Source: Fibrisoma montanum
GTDB taxonomy: Bacteria; Bacteroidota; Bacteroidia; Cytophagales; Spirosomataceae
Length of the DNA stretch: 64,000 nucleotides
Direction of reading: 5' to 3'
NCBI RefSeq assembly: GCF_003583365.1
Contig: NZ_QXED01000004.1
Coordinates: forward strand, 434,001 to 498,000
The position numbers and the translations under genes are program-made. Below the pieces are notes generated by a model. That model made no database searches and was not told where the DNA came from. It saw only the letters and a program-made list of their open reading frames with translations. Numbering within the stretch: the stretch's first letter is position 1; every line of letters begins with the position of its first letter. Of the stretch, positions 46,009-54,850 are shown piece by piece.

Positions 46009-46677
46009 CTACCAGGCGTTTGTATTACCCATAAACATAGGCTTGATTGTCCACCAGCAAATTTTAATATCGAGTAGGAGCGAGCGTTTTCTAATGTAAT
46101 GCAAGTCGTACCGGAGCCGATGCTGCATTTTGAGGGTATCATCCGTTACACCGCGTGCTCCACGTACCTGCGCTAACCCTGTGATGCCAGGAATTACTTC
46201 ATAGCGTCTGGGATAATCCGGCAATACCGTCCAAAATTCGGCATCGTGCTGTATGGCGTGAGGACGAGGGCCAACGAGACTCATCTGTCCGAGCAGCACG
46301 TTGAAAAATTGAGGCACTTCGTCCAGGTTGGTCCGGCGGAGCCAACGGCCAACGGTCGTTACCCGAATATCATTATACGTTGCCTGCCTGAACGTGGTGT
46401 TCTTTGCGGAGTTATACATTGTCCGCATCTTGTAGCACTTGAAAGGGCGGCCTTTCCGGCCCGTTCGCCACTGGACGTAAATGATTGGCCCGGGCGAAGT
46501 CAGTTTAATGATGGCGCCAAGTATAGGAACAAACCAGCTAAGAACGAAGATGGTCACCAGTAAGGAAACGAGCAGATCGAAAATGCGTTTTAACGTATTA
46601 CTATAAAAATGATTTGCATTAAGCGACCTTCGCTTGGTTTCTAATTGAACGGCATCAACGTTTAATGAAGTGATCAT
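46009..46677 (-). CDS. priming sugar transferase (polyprenyl-phosphate glycosylphosphotransferase)
   Basis: This 222-residue protein is the catalytic half of WcaJ/WbaP-type enzymes. It has one hydrophobic anchor (about 32-58, FDLLVSLLVTIFVLSWFVPI), then PIIYVQWRTGRKGRPFKCYK and MRTM, RRTNLDEVPQFFNVLLGQMS and LVGPRPH, and VIPGITGLAQVRGARG. The DE pair in LDEVPQ is the expected catalytic site. It moves a sugar-1-phosphate from a nucleotide sugar to undecaprenyl phosphate and so starts each repeat unit. It lacks the four N-terminal membrane segments found in the long form, as is common in Bacteroidota. Confidence 0.93.
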   Translation of the reverse strand: MITSLNVDAVQLETKRRSLNANHFYSNTLKRIFDLLVSLLVTIFVLSWFVPILGAIIKLTSPGPIIYVQWRTGRKGRPFKCYKMRTMYNSAKNTTFRQATYNDIRVTTVGRWLRRTNLDEVPQFFNVLLGQMSLVGPRPHAIQHDAEFWTVLPDYPRRYEVIPGITGLAQVRGARGVTDDTLKMQHRLRYDLHYIRKRSLLLDIKICWWTIKPMFMGNTNAW

Positions 46678-46707
46678 TGGTTAAGTCGTAAAGCAAGTTT
46701 TTAGGAA

Positions 46708-49026
46708 TCAGGAAAAGGATAGCCATTTTTTCTTACCTAATAAGCTGCTGGTATAGCTATACATTTTAGCGTAGTAGTATGACTCGTCTTTATCGATCGC
46801 GTTTAGAATTATATTCAACTTCTTGAACCGCTGTTCCCGGTATAAAGCCTCAACTTGTCTTAAATAATTTTTGGGCGTAACGTCATGACGGACGACAAAA
46901 AATGAGATATCAGCCAGAGGAGCTACCAGGCGGGCATCTGAAACTAAACCAATTGGCGCCGTATCAATAATGATATTATCAAAATGCTCGCGGAGCTGTT
47001 CAACCAGTTGCTTTAGAGGTTGCCCGCTAAGCAGTTCGGACGGGTTGGTTGGTGGCGGGCCACTCGGAATGATAAACAGATTATCGTGGCCGGGAACTGG
47101 TTTCAGAATATCATAAACAGTGCATTTTCCGGTCAGGTAGCTGCTTATTCCGGTGGTGTTGCTCCAGTTAAATTCCTTGTGCAAACGTGGCCGTCGGAGG
47201 TCCATATCCAGAATTACGGTTGGTTTGCCAACCAGGGCTAGACTAGCACCAAGATTCAGAGAAATAAACGATTTGCCTTCTCCGCTTATACTCGACGTAA
47301 GCAACAGAACCTGGCTTCGATCCGATTGAATATCGGGTAAACTAGCGCGTAATGTGCGGAATTGCTCAGCGATCAGCGATTGATTTGTCATCGTGACAAC
47401 TAAGTAATCGGGCTCCTGTTTGCGGGTTAATTCGCCAATGATCGGAGCCTGCGTAATCTTTTCAACGTCTACCCGGCGCGTCACGCGGGTGTTGATTAAT
47501 TCACGGCTGCCAATTAGACCAATTGGAATTATAAAGCCGAGAAAACCAAACAAACCATAGATCATCAAAGGCACTGGTTTGATGGGGGCATCAGTGCTTT
47601 GAGCTACGTCAATGGTTCGGCTATCTGAAATCGATGATGCGTGTGAAACTGCAGTTTCTTCCCGCTTTTGAAGCAGGTACGTGTATAGATTATTCTTTAT
47701 GGCCTGCTGCCGCGAAATGGTTAATAACGTTCTTTCTTTCTGCGGAATCGTCCGGATTGAACTTTCAAGTTGTGCGTTTTTAGTACGGTATTGTTGTTGA
47801 GAACTCATCAGCATTGTCTTCATGGTTCTGATGTTGTCCTCCATGTTCCCTTTCAGCGAATTAATCTGCGTGTCAATTGTCTGAAGCAGCGGATTCTGAT
47901 CGGACGTAGTACGGGCCAGCTGACTCCGTTGTAAATCCAGTTGCGTCAGCTTTTCGATCAGACTGAACAGGACAGGATCGTTCAGACCAACGAGCGCAGG
48001 GGTAGCGCCACGATCCAGCGAACGGTTATTGATGTAGCGTTGCAGATCGCTTAAAGCAGATAGTTGAATATTTACCTGGTTCAGCAGCCCGTCGTTCTGT
48101 TGGATGGCCTGCAGAAACGAAGCCGCCTGGGTGCTTAAATCGGTTATGCCCTGCGTTGCTTTGTATCGTTCAACTTCTTTTTCAACCGTTGTTAATTCGC
48201 CTGACAAAATAGCCAGCCGGTCTTCTATAAAACGTAGCGTATTGGCCGCAACTTTATTCTTATCGATGATAGCCGCCTGGTTGTATTCGTCGATCAATTG
48301 ATTGAGCACAGCTTCGCCTTTTTCCGGCACGGCATCTTCGAGGGTCAGTACAACGACCGTCGAAGCTTTGCTGGTCGGTTCTGCCTGAAGTGTTCTAAGG
48401 TAGCCGTTCACCGCAGCCGGGCGCTTCATAGCCTGTACCAGCACCTGGTTGGTTGTATCGCCGACAGACCGGCGTGTTTTGATCAGAAAACGACCCTGCG
48501 GTGTTTTAATCCGTTGATTGAGTGGATAAACCTGTTCATTGATTTCAACCGAACTACTATCAATAAAGGTAAGGAGCATTGGCTCTTCATACAGTTCCGG
48601 TTTACCAAACTCAACGAATACATCAACGGGCGATGCTTTGTAGATTTCCCGCTTGCCGAATGCTGTTTTTTCAAAATATCGTACGTCGAGATGTAGTTTA
48701 TCGACGACACGATTCATCAGGGTGTACGAACGAAGGATTTCCGTTTCGTTTTCGACCACTTTTTTAGGAACGTACGCATCCAGCTCTTTTAGCGGTTGAT
48801 CACGTTCATTCCCTTTCTTTTCATCCTGAATCAGTAAGCTTGCCTGTATTTTATAAACGGGTTGTTTGTAGGCCAGATACGTATAAGCCGCAACCAGAAA
48901 GACACAAACCGAAAACAATATCCAGGGCCAGTTTCTGGTAAATTTTGGTAACAGATCACTCACGCGCAGCTCTTCCGGCTCCATCATTTTGTATGGTACG
49001 TACGAGTGTTGAAATTGGTTGTTCAT
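46708..49026 (-). CDS. polysaccharide co-polymerase with fused tyrosine autokinase (Wzc-like)
   Basis: The 772-residue protein joins a Wzz-type chain-length domain to a BY-kinase. Membrane segments are at about 34-53 and 485-507, with a long periplasmic coiled-coil region between them. The cytosolic kinase has Walker A (SSISGEGKSF, about 577-586), Walker A' (VILDMDLRRPRLH) and Walker B-like IIIDTAPIGLVSDA. A tyrosine cluster (ESYYYAKMYSYTSS) lies near the C-terminus as autophosphorylation sites. It should control polymer length and export together with the Wza-like protein encoded 21 bases upstream. Confidence 0.95.
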   Translation of the reverse strand: MNNQFQHSYVPYKMMEPEELRVSDLLPKFTRNWPWILFSVCVFLVAAYTYLAYKQPVYKIQASLLIQDEKKGNERDQPLKELDAYVPKKVVENETEILRSYTLMNRVVDKLHLDVRYFEKTAFGKREIYKASPVDVFVEFGKPELYEEPMLLTFIDSSSVEINEQVYPLNQRIKTPQGRFLIKTRRSVGDTTNQVLVQAMKRPAAVNGYLRTLQAEPTSKASTVVVLTLEDAVPEKGEAVLNQLIDEYNQAAIIDKNKVAANTLRFIEDRLAILSGELTTVEKEVERYKATQGITDLSTQAASFLQAIQQNDGLLNQVNIQLSALSDLQRYINNRSLDRGATPALVGLNDPVLFSLIEKLTQLDLQRSQLARTTSDQNPLLQTIDTQINSLKGNMEDNIRTMKTMLMSSQQQYRTKNAQLESSIRTIPQKERTLLTISRQQAIKNNLYTYLLQKREETAVSHASSISDSRTIDVAQSTDAPIKPVPLMIYGLFGFLGFIIPIGLIGSRELINTRVTRRVDVEKITQAPIIGELTRKQEPDYLVVTMTNQSLIAEQFRTLRASLPDIQSDRSQVLLLTSSISGEGKSFISLNLGASLALVGKPTVILDMDLRRPRLHKEFNWSNTTGISSYLTGKCTVYDILKPVPGHDNLFIIPSGPPPTNPSELLSGQPLKQLVEQLREHFDNIIIDTAPIGLVSDARLVAPLADISFFVVRHDVTPKNYLRQVEALYREQRFKKLNIILNAIDKDESYYYAKMYSYTSSLLGKKKWLSFS

Positions 49027-49047
49027 AACACGTTTGAATACTTACTA

Positions 49048-49842
49048 TTATCGACGAGTGGCAATGATGGCTATTACGGATAGTATGCCAACTACAGTCG
49101 GCATTACCTGAAAGGCGCGGTCAGCACTGGCAATCCGTGATTTACCAGGTTCTACGTATACTATATCATTAGGGTGAAGCGAATAATAAGGGGACCGAAA
49201 TGCATTTCGTTTGGTTAAATCAAGCCGTGCAAAAACGCGTTTTCCTTTTTCTTCCCGTATGATTAATACGTTGTCCCGACGGCCATAAATTGTGAGATCA
49301 CCAGCCAGCCCCAGTGCTTCCGGCAGGGTGATTTGTTCATTTGGAATGGTAAACAGAGCCGGTCGGGAAACTTCACCTAATACAGATACCCGAAAACTTT
49401 GATTGCGGACATTAACGGTAGGTTCCCGCAAATAATCTTTTAATCTGCTTTGAATTAATTCACTCAACTGAGTATTTGTTAAATCAACTGCTTTTAGTGT
49501 ACCTATTAAGGGTAATTTTATGTTACCATCCTGCCCAACCAAATAACCCGTAATAGTAGGTAGAGGGTTAAACGTATTTGCAAGACTATTCTGATCGACT
49601 ACAGTTTTGGCATAAGGATTGAAGAAGGCCGATGCTTCGGGGTTTAGCGAACTGATCTGAATCGATAAAATATCGCCTTTCTTAATGGTTGGTATATACG
49701 AGTCTACAAAATTGATTGTGTCTTCTTTGTCATTAGCTCCCTGCTGAAAATAAGTTAGTTGCTTTGACGAAGTACAGCTGTTTAATACCGTTAATACAAT
49801 AAGGGTAAGTGAATAAATGCACGTTGATACTTGTTTTTTCAT
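49048..49842 (-). CDS. polysaccharide export outer-membrane lipoprotein (Wza-like)
   Basis: From the ATG at 49840-49842 (a GTG precedes it) the protein is 264 residues. It carries a lipoprotein signal (SLTLIVLTVLNSCTSSKQ). The polysaccharide export domain is seen as YIPTIKKGDILSIQISSLNP, and SLBB-like units follow: GYLVGQDGNIKLPLIGTLKA and VSVLGEVSRPALFTIPN. A hydrophobic C-terminal helix (VVGILSVIAIIATRR) ends it, as is common in Bacteroidota members. It should form the outer-membrane channel for the exopolysaccharide. It is the first gene of the minus-strand locus. Confidence 0.94.
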   Translation of the reverse strand: MKKQVSTCIYSLTLIVLTVLNSCTSSKQLTYFQQGANDKEDTINFVDSYIPTIKKGDILSIQISSLNPEASAFFNPYAKTVVDQNSLANTFNPLPTITGYLVGQDGNIKLPLIGTLKAVDLTNTQLSELIQSRLKDYLREPTVNVRNQSFRVSVLGEVSRPALFTIPNEQITLPEALGLAGDLTIYGRRDNVLIIREEKGKRVFARLDLTKRNAFRSPYYSLHPNDIVYVEPGKSRIASADRAFQVMPTVVGILSVIAIIATRR

Positions 49843-49845
49843 CAC

Positions 49846-50815
49846 CTCTGACTTTTTATAAAACTTTTTAAATGATGTTGACGGTAAACTGGCTCGTTTC
49901 TTGCTAACTATCCGGTGTTAACAACTGAGTGCAGTTACATCATAAAATGTATAGCAGAATTTGTATCTATGTAAAGTGTCGGTAGAAAGGGCGCTTCTAA
50001 GCAAGTTTTTTATGTGACCTGCGCATGTTCTCTAATGAAAAAATCTCTCTGTTTTAATTTTATAAAGTGATTGAAAGAGTATCAATCTTGTTTGATTAAA
50101 GTGGTTTTATTTTGAATTATAGCTATAATTTCAAGACGAATACTTCTTAATATGTTATTGAGCATAATGAATTAAAATTTTTTAATGACACCTCAGGTAT
50201 AAATATTTAATACTTTTTATAAAAAATATTATATTCTCAATTTGTTTATGCAGTAATGCGTTAGAAAAGTATTTATTTTAAAAAATTACAATTTTGAAAA
50301 CAGATTTTTAGAATAGTTACACTTCGTAAAAACTTAGTTTTCTATAACTCGTAAAACACCGCAAATTTTAAGGAAGGGGCTCACAGTCGGGCTAACACCG
50401 ATTAATAAATCTTTGTACCATACCAGAGACTGCTACACTGGTTACGAACGTGTGTACATGTGTAGCTAAATGACATTCAAGTCTGGTGTCGAGACAATAC
50501 CGGCTTACCAGCTAGCCTGTAGTAGTTCAATTTGATCGCTGTTTGGGTGGAAAAGGTAAGACGGACGATTTAGAACCGGGCGGTGCCACTACCGTTCCGT
50601 AAGTAGGTCTGTAAATGTATATAGTTGGTGTCGTGTTACATTATACAATGAAAATTTTGTAGAAATTAGTTAGGGCGCAATTTTTTAGCACTAAAGTGTA
50701 AAGTCATCTATATATTTTTTGCTTCTAATTCGTAGATTCACAGCTCATTGCTTGATAGAGTATCTAATTTTACTTTACTTTTATTTTATCAAGAATTAAT
50801 CCTAAAACTATTGCT
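49846..50815. other. AT-rich gene-free region between the exopolysaccharide locus and the Tat aminotransferase
   Basis: About 970 bases separate two divergent genes. I see no credible ORF. The part at about 49850-50340 is very AT-rich with long A and T runs. The part at about 50380-50630 is closer to coding composition and could be a gene remnant, but I cannot match it to anything. Promoters for both directions must lie here; no convincing consensus box was found. Confidence 0.6.
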
Positions 50816-51973
50816 ATGTCTACTTATACGCGCCGGGACTGGCTTCGCGCTAGTGGTCTACTAACCGCTGGTTTGAGCACTGGTCTGAAATTCACTAAAG
50901 CCGCTGCGCCGACCGGCTTCGTTCAGTCGACGTTTGTCAATGAGTTTGCCAGTATGCCGCCGGACTTACCCAAACTGCGGGCCCGGCTTTTCGCGAATGA
51001 GAATCCACATGGAATTGCCCCCAGTGCCCGCGAAGCGCTGGTAAAAGCCGCTGACCTGGGTAACCGGTACGCCTGGATGGAGTTCGCTCAACTGAAGCAG
51101 GCGATTGCTGAAAATGAGGGGGTAAAACCATCGAATATTATGATGTCGCCCGGGTCGTCGGACTTGCTGATGGCGGCTGCGGCTCACTACGCCAAAGGGG
51201 GCGGTACCATCCTGACCAGTGCTATGACGTATGACGATTTGCTGGAACGAGCCGAAGCGTTCGGGGCTAAAATTGTCAGCGTACCGATGACCAAAAACTA
51301 TCAGTATGATCTGGCTACGATTAAGTCGAAGCTAACACCTGATGTTAAAATGGTATACATCGTGAATCCGAACAATCCAACGGGTACGATCGTGCCACCG
51401 GCCGAACTGGAAGCATTCTGCCGTGAGGTAGCGCCGAAAGTGCCTATATTTATGGATGAAGCGTATATCGATTTTCTGGAGCCGGCCGACCGCCCGAAGC
51501 TCGGAAAGCTCGTCGCCGACGGGCAGAACGTCATTCTGACCCGTACGTTCTCTAAAATTCATGGCTTTGCGGGCCTTCGGCTGGGCTACGCTATCGGACA
51601 GCCTGATACGCTCAAAGCGCTACGTCAGTATACGAACGGCGAGTTTGCAGTTAGCATTACTACCCTCATGGCGGGCATTGCCAGCTATAAGGACGTCGAC
51701 TGGCAGAATCATTGCCGAACGGAAAACCACAAAGCCCGCGCCTACACGACCAAAGCCCTGGCTGACCTTGGCTATGAAGTCATTCCCTCGTACGCCAACT
51801 TCATCCTGTTCCCGATTCGGATGAAAACCAAGACCTTTGAAAATCAGATGTTTTCGCAGGGTATTGGCATACAGACGCGTGAGTTCGGCGGGCAGCCGTT
51901 CTGCCGTGTCAGCGTGGGAACAATGGACGAGATGCTTGCTTTTGTAGAGACATTCAAGAAAGTGGTAGGGTAA
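50816..51973 (+). CDS. Tat-exported HisC-like PLP aminotransferase
   Basis: A 385-residue class I/II aminotransferase close to histidinol-phosphate aminotransferases. Motifs include YIVNPNNPTGTIVPP (about 181-195), FMDEAYIDF (about 212-220) and TFSKIHGFAGLRLGYA with the PLP lysine at 247. Unusually, the N-terminus is a twin-arginine signal (TRRDWLRASGLLTAG), so the folded PLP enzyme should be exported. No other his genes lie nearby, which argues against histidine synthesis. The neighbour 73 bases downstream is a flavin amine oxidase that also has a Tat signal, suggesting that both act on amino compounds in the periplasm. Confidence 0.9.
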   Translation: MSTYTRRDWLRASGLLTAGLSTGLKFTKAAAPTGFVQSTFVNEFASMPPDLPKLRARLFANENPHGIAPSAREALVKAADLGNRYAWMEFAQLKQAIAENEGVKPSNIMMSPGSSDLLMAAAAHYAKGGGTILTSAMTYDDLLERAEAFGAKIVSVPMTKNYQYDLATIKSKLTPDVKMVYIVNPNNPTGTIVPPAELEAFCREVAPKVPIFMDEAYIDFLEPADRPKLGKLVADGQNVILTRTFSKIHGFAGLRLGYAIGQPDTLKALRQYTNGEFAVSITTLMAGIASYKDVDWQNHCRTENHKARAYTTKALADLGYEVIPSYANFILFPIRMKTKTFENQMFSQGIGIQTREFGGQPFCRVSVGTMDEMLAFVETFKKVVG

Positions 51974-51979
51974 GTAACA

Positions 51980-52046
51980 GAGGAAGGGAGGTAAAGAGAA
52001 GAAGGACCGAGCGTATGTTTCCCTCCTTTCCTCCCTCTTTTTTTCT
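51980..52046. repeat. homopurine/homopyrimidine hairpin between the aminotransferase and amine oxidase genes
   Basis: GAGGAAGGGAGG (51980-51991) pairs with CCTCCTTTCCTC (52022-52033) with one mismatch, followed by a CT- and T-rich run that reaches the next ATG at 52047. A similar element lies at 55768-55855. It resembles a terminator in form but sits at the very start of a downstream gene. Confidence 0.65.
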
Positions 52047-53618
52047 ATGACGCGACGAGACTTTATCAATTCGACCGGAGCCAGCTATGCTTCGTTACTT
52101 GCCTGGGGCTTTCTTCAGCCTGCTCCAGCATCTGCCTTCAATTTACCGGCTAATGGTCGGCGCGATGATGGTAAAGCCCGCCGGGTAGTTGTGCTGGGAG
52201 CGGGGCTGGCCGGTATGGCTACGGCCTACGAACTTGGTAAGCTCGGCTACGACTGCACTGTACTCGAAGCCCGGTCCCGGTCGGGGGGGCGGGTCTGGAC
52301 GGTACGTGGCGGAACAAAGGAAACCGAAAAAGGCAGCGACGCGCAGACCTGCCGGTTTGAGGACGGCCTTTATTTTAATGGTGGAGCCGCCCGAATTCCG
52401 CATCACCACCAGCTAACGCTGCAGTACTGCCGGGAGCTGGGGGTTCCGCTCGAAATTTTCAACGGCGCCAACGAAGCGGCTTATCTGTATAATGACGGTG
52501 GTACGGGCGAACTGGCAAACCGCCGGATGCGCATCAAGGAATACCACAACGACATGCGCGGCTACACCAGCGAACTGCTGGCCAAGGCACTCGACCAGTC
52601 GGCGCTCGACCAGCAGTTGACCAAAGAAGACGTCGAAAAACTAATCGACTTTCTGAAGAACGAGGGCGACCTCAATACAACCCATCTGTACAAAGGAACA
52701 AACCGGCGTGGCTATAAAGCCAAAGCTGAGCCGGGTGCCGGACCCATGCCCGGCGAGATGACCGATCCCTATGGCCTGACCGATCTGTTACGTTCGGGTT
52801 TTATGCAGCCGGTTTTCTACAACGTCGGCGACTACGTGTACGAGCAGCAGACAACCCTGCTTCAGCCGGTTGGCGGGATGGACGCCATTCCCAAAGCGCT
52901 GGAGAAAAAACTGACGGGAAAGATTGTTTTCAATGCCCCCGTAACCGAATTGCGTAAGACGGAGAACGGCGTTCGGGTAGTGTATCAGAAAGATGGCAAA
53001 CCCACCGAACTGACGGCCGAATTTTGCGTGTGTACGCTGCCGCTGCCCGTGCTGAAAAACATCGAGTCTGATTTGTCGGGAACGGTAAAGCGGGCGGCCG
53101 ATTTTGTGCCGTATATCAAAACTGGTAAAATTGGGCTTCAGTTCAAACGGCGTTTCTGGGAAGAAGATGACCACATTTATGGGGGCATTTCGCGCACTAA
53201 CCTGGACATTAACCAGATCTGGTATCCGTCGTTTGGGTTTCTGGGCCGTAAAGGTGTATTGATCGGGTACTATAATTTCTACAGCCGGGCCGAAGCCGTG
53301 GGTGCTTTGCCAATTGCCGAACGTGAGAAACTCGCCCTGACTCAGGGAAGCAAGATCCATCCGCAATACCCAACCGAGTTCGACAATTCGTTTTCTCTGG
53401 CGTGGCACCGCATACCGTACAGCGAAGGCGGCTGGGCAACGTATGACGACGCGACTCGTAAGAAGTTTTATCCGTCGTTGCTGGAACCCGACGGGAACAT
53501 CTACCTGGCCGGTGAGCACACCACCTATTTAACCGCCTGGATGGCCGGAGCCTTTACATCGGCCCGGCGGGCTGTCGAAGCTATCCATGCGCGGGTTGGC
53601 GAGTACACGAAGAAGTAA
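52047..53618 (+). CDS. Tat-exported flavin monoamine oxidase family protein
   Basis: The 523-residue protein begins with a twin-arginine signal (MTRRDFINSTGASYASLLAW). The FAD-binding dinucleotide motif follows: RRVVVLGAGLAGMATAYELG (about 45-64), then VLEARSRSGGRVWT. The C-terminal flavin-binding end is NIYLAGEHTTYLTAWMAGAF. This is the normal architecture of amine oxidases and L-amino acid oxidases, which oxidise an amine to an imine and make hydrogen peroxide. A second Tat-exported amino-acid-type enzyme directly upstream suggests a shared substrate, but no substrate can be read from the sequence. Confidence 0.92.
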   Translation: MTRRDFINSTGASYASLLAWGFLQPAPASAFNLPANGRRDDGKARRVVVLGAGLAGMATAYELGKLGYDCTVLEARSRSGGRVWTVRGGTKETEKGSDAQTCRFEDGLYFNGGAARIPHHHQLTLQYCRELGVPLEIFNGANEAAYLYNDGGTGELANRRMRIKEYHNDMRGYTSELLAKALDQSALDQQLTKEDVEKLIDFLKNEGDLNTTHLYKGTNRRGYKAKAEPGAGPMPGEMTDPYGLTDLLRSGFMQPVFYNVGDYVYEQQTTLLQPVGGMDAIPKALEKKLTGKIVFNAPVTELRKTENGVRVVYQKDGKPTELTAEFCVCTLPLPVLKNIESDLSGTVKRAADFVPYIKTGKIGLQFKRRFWEEDDHIYGGISRTNLDINQIWYPSFGFLGRKGVLIGYYNFYSRAEAVGALPIAEREKLALTQGSKIHPQYPTEFDNSFSLAWHRIPYSEGGWATYDDATRKKFYPSLLEPDGNIYLAGEHTTYLTAWMAGAFTSARRAVEAIHARVGEYTKK

Positions 53619-53626
53619 CCATCCGG

Positions 53627-53681
53627 GCCAAGCTCCGGCTTGGTCAATCAACACTACGACATGGCCAAGCCGGAGCTTGGC
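53627..53681. repeat. 17-bp inverted repeat with self-palindromic arms
   Basis: GCCAAGCTCCGGCTTGG (53627-53643) is the exact reverse complement of 53665-53681. Each arm is itself a small hairpin (CCAAGC-TCCG-GCTTGG). It sits between the amine oxidase stop and the Hint-protein ATG. It may be a terminator or a small spreading palindrome. The core GCTCCGGCTTG also occurs in the terminator at 19391-19420. Confidence 0.75.
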
Positions 53682-53695
53682 TCAGACTAATCAGT

Positions 53696-54697
53696 ATGAA
53701 AAACAACCTGCTTTCATTCTTCTTTTTTCTGTGTTGTGTTATGGCGACCCAGTTCCTGAGTCAGCGTGTTTGGGCGCAGGCTACGCCGGGGAGCATGACG
53801 CTGGACCAGTTGAAAACCATAAAGGCGATCAAGATCGCTAATCTGGATAAGGATACGTACTTCAAATCGGGGGGCTTCATTCTCGATCGCTACGAAGAAC
53901 GCCCGGCCTACGTATTTAATTACAGCGATGGCATACCCCGCAAAATTTACCTCTATAAGGTGTTTGCCGCGGAAGATACCAAAGAACTCGGGCTACTGGC
54001 CATTTATCAGAACGGGAAAACCAACGAAGTAAAACCCTTCGTGATACCGGGTGCGTCGGCCGACCGGAAGGCGTGGGACGCCTACATCGACGATCTGAAA
54101 TACGTTGGGGAGAAAGAGCCGGGCCTTATGTCGGCGCTGGGCTTCGTACTGTCGCGGGAAATGGCTATGCTGATGGCCGGCGGTGGAGCCAAGTCGGAAG
54201 AGGGTGGTAGCAAGAAGAAAGAAGAGTACAACTTCTGCTTTGCTGCCGATGCGCCCGTTACGCTGGCTGACGGTTCGACCAAGCCAATCAGTGACGTAAT
54301 GATGGAGGATCAGGTGATGAGCTACGATGCGAACAGTAACTCGATAATTGCTACCGGGGTAACGAAGGTAAACAAACATAAGGGGGCTTTTGCCATTGCG
54401 GGTGTGTGGCTCATGCCCGTTCAGGAAATTACGGCCGGTAATAACAGCCGTCTGGCAAGCCCCACGCTGCTCGAAGCAACCGCCAACCACCCCGTACTGA
54501 CCGCTGCGGGCAGAAAGCCTTTCGGCGAGATCAAAGCCGGCGATGTGCTGTACCGCTATGAACCGGCGACCCGAACCGTAGTGGCCTACAAAGCGGTTCG
54601 GACTGAGCCGGCAGTACGTACGGTCGATACCGTGTACAGTTTGTCGACGCAGAGCGGATCGTACCTGATCGGCGAAACGGTGGTATTGGATAAATAA
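53696..54697 (+). CDS. secreted protein with C-terminal Hint (hedgehog/intein-like) domain
   Basis: The 333-residue product has a signal peptide (about 1-28, ending VWAQA), an N-terminal domain of unknown type (about 30-160), a low-complexity Ser/Lys/Glu linker, and a Hint domain from Cys181 (CFAADAPVTLADGSTKPISD) to the C-terminus. The nucleophile Cys181 and the block LEATANHPVLTAAG with its His are both present, as needed for an N-S acyl shift. The end reads SYLIGETVVLDK, where inteins have HN followed by an extein, so ligation is unlikely and hedgehog-like self-cleavage or no activity is expected. The N-terminal part would be the released product. It lies 77 bases after the amine oxidase gene. 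Confidence 0.82.
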   Translation: MKNNLLSFFFFLCCVMATQFLSQRVWAQATPGSMTLDQLKTIKAIKIANLDKDTYFKSGGFILDRYEERPAYVFNYSDGIPRKIYLYKVFAAEDTKELGLLAIYQNGKTNEVKPFVIPGASADRKAWDAYIDDLKYVGEKEPGLMSALGFVLSREMAMLMAGGGAKSEEGGSKKKEEYNFCFAADAPVTLADGSTKPISDVMMEDQVMSYDANSNSIIATGVTKVNKHKGAFAIAGVWLMPVQEITAGNNSRLASPTLLEATANHPVLTAAGRKPFGEIKAGDVLYRYEPATRTVVAYKAVRTEPAVRTVDTVYSLSTQSGSYLIGETVVLDK

Positions 54698-54722
54698 CTG
54701 GTGTTACCTCCGCCATCGTAAT

Positions 54723-54757
54723 CAAAAGCCCTGGCTACGCTGGGGCTTTTGCCTTTT
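54723..54757 (+). terminator. probable terminator after the Hint-protein gene
   Basis: CAAAAGCCC (54723-54731) pairs with GGGCTTTTG (54743-54751), followed by a short T run. It lies about 25 bases past the stop codon. Confidence 0.7.
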
Positions 54758-54850
54758 AAAGCGCCCAAATAGCCGCTTACGTAAGTCGGTTGGTTGTTTT
54801 GGGTATTTCTAAGCATATTGACTAGTAATTCCTTACTCACTTTCTATTCT

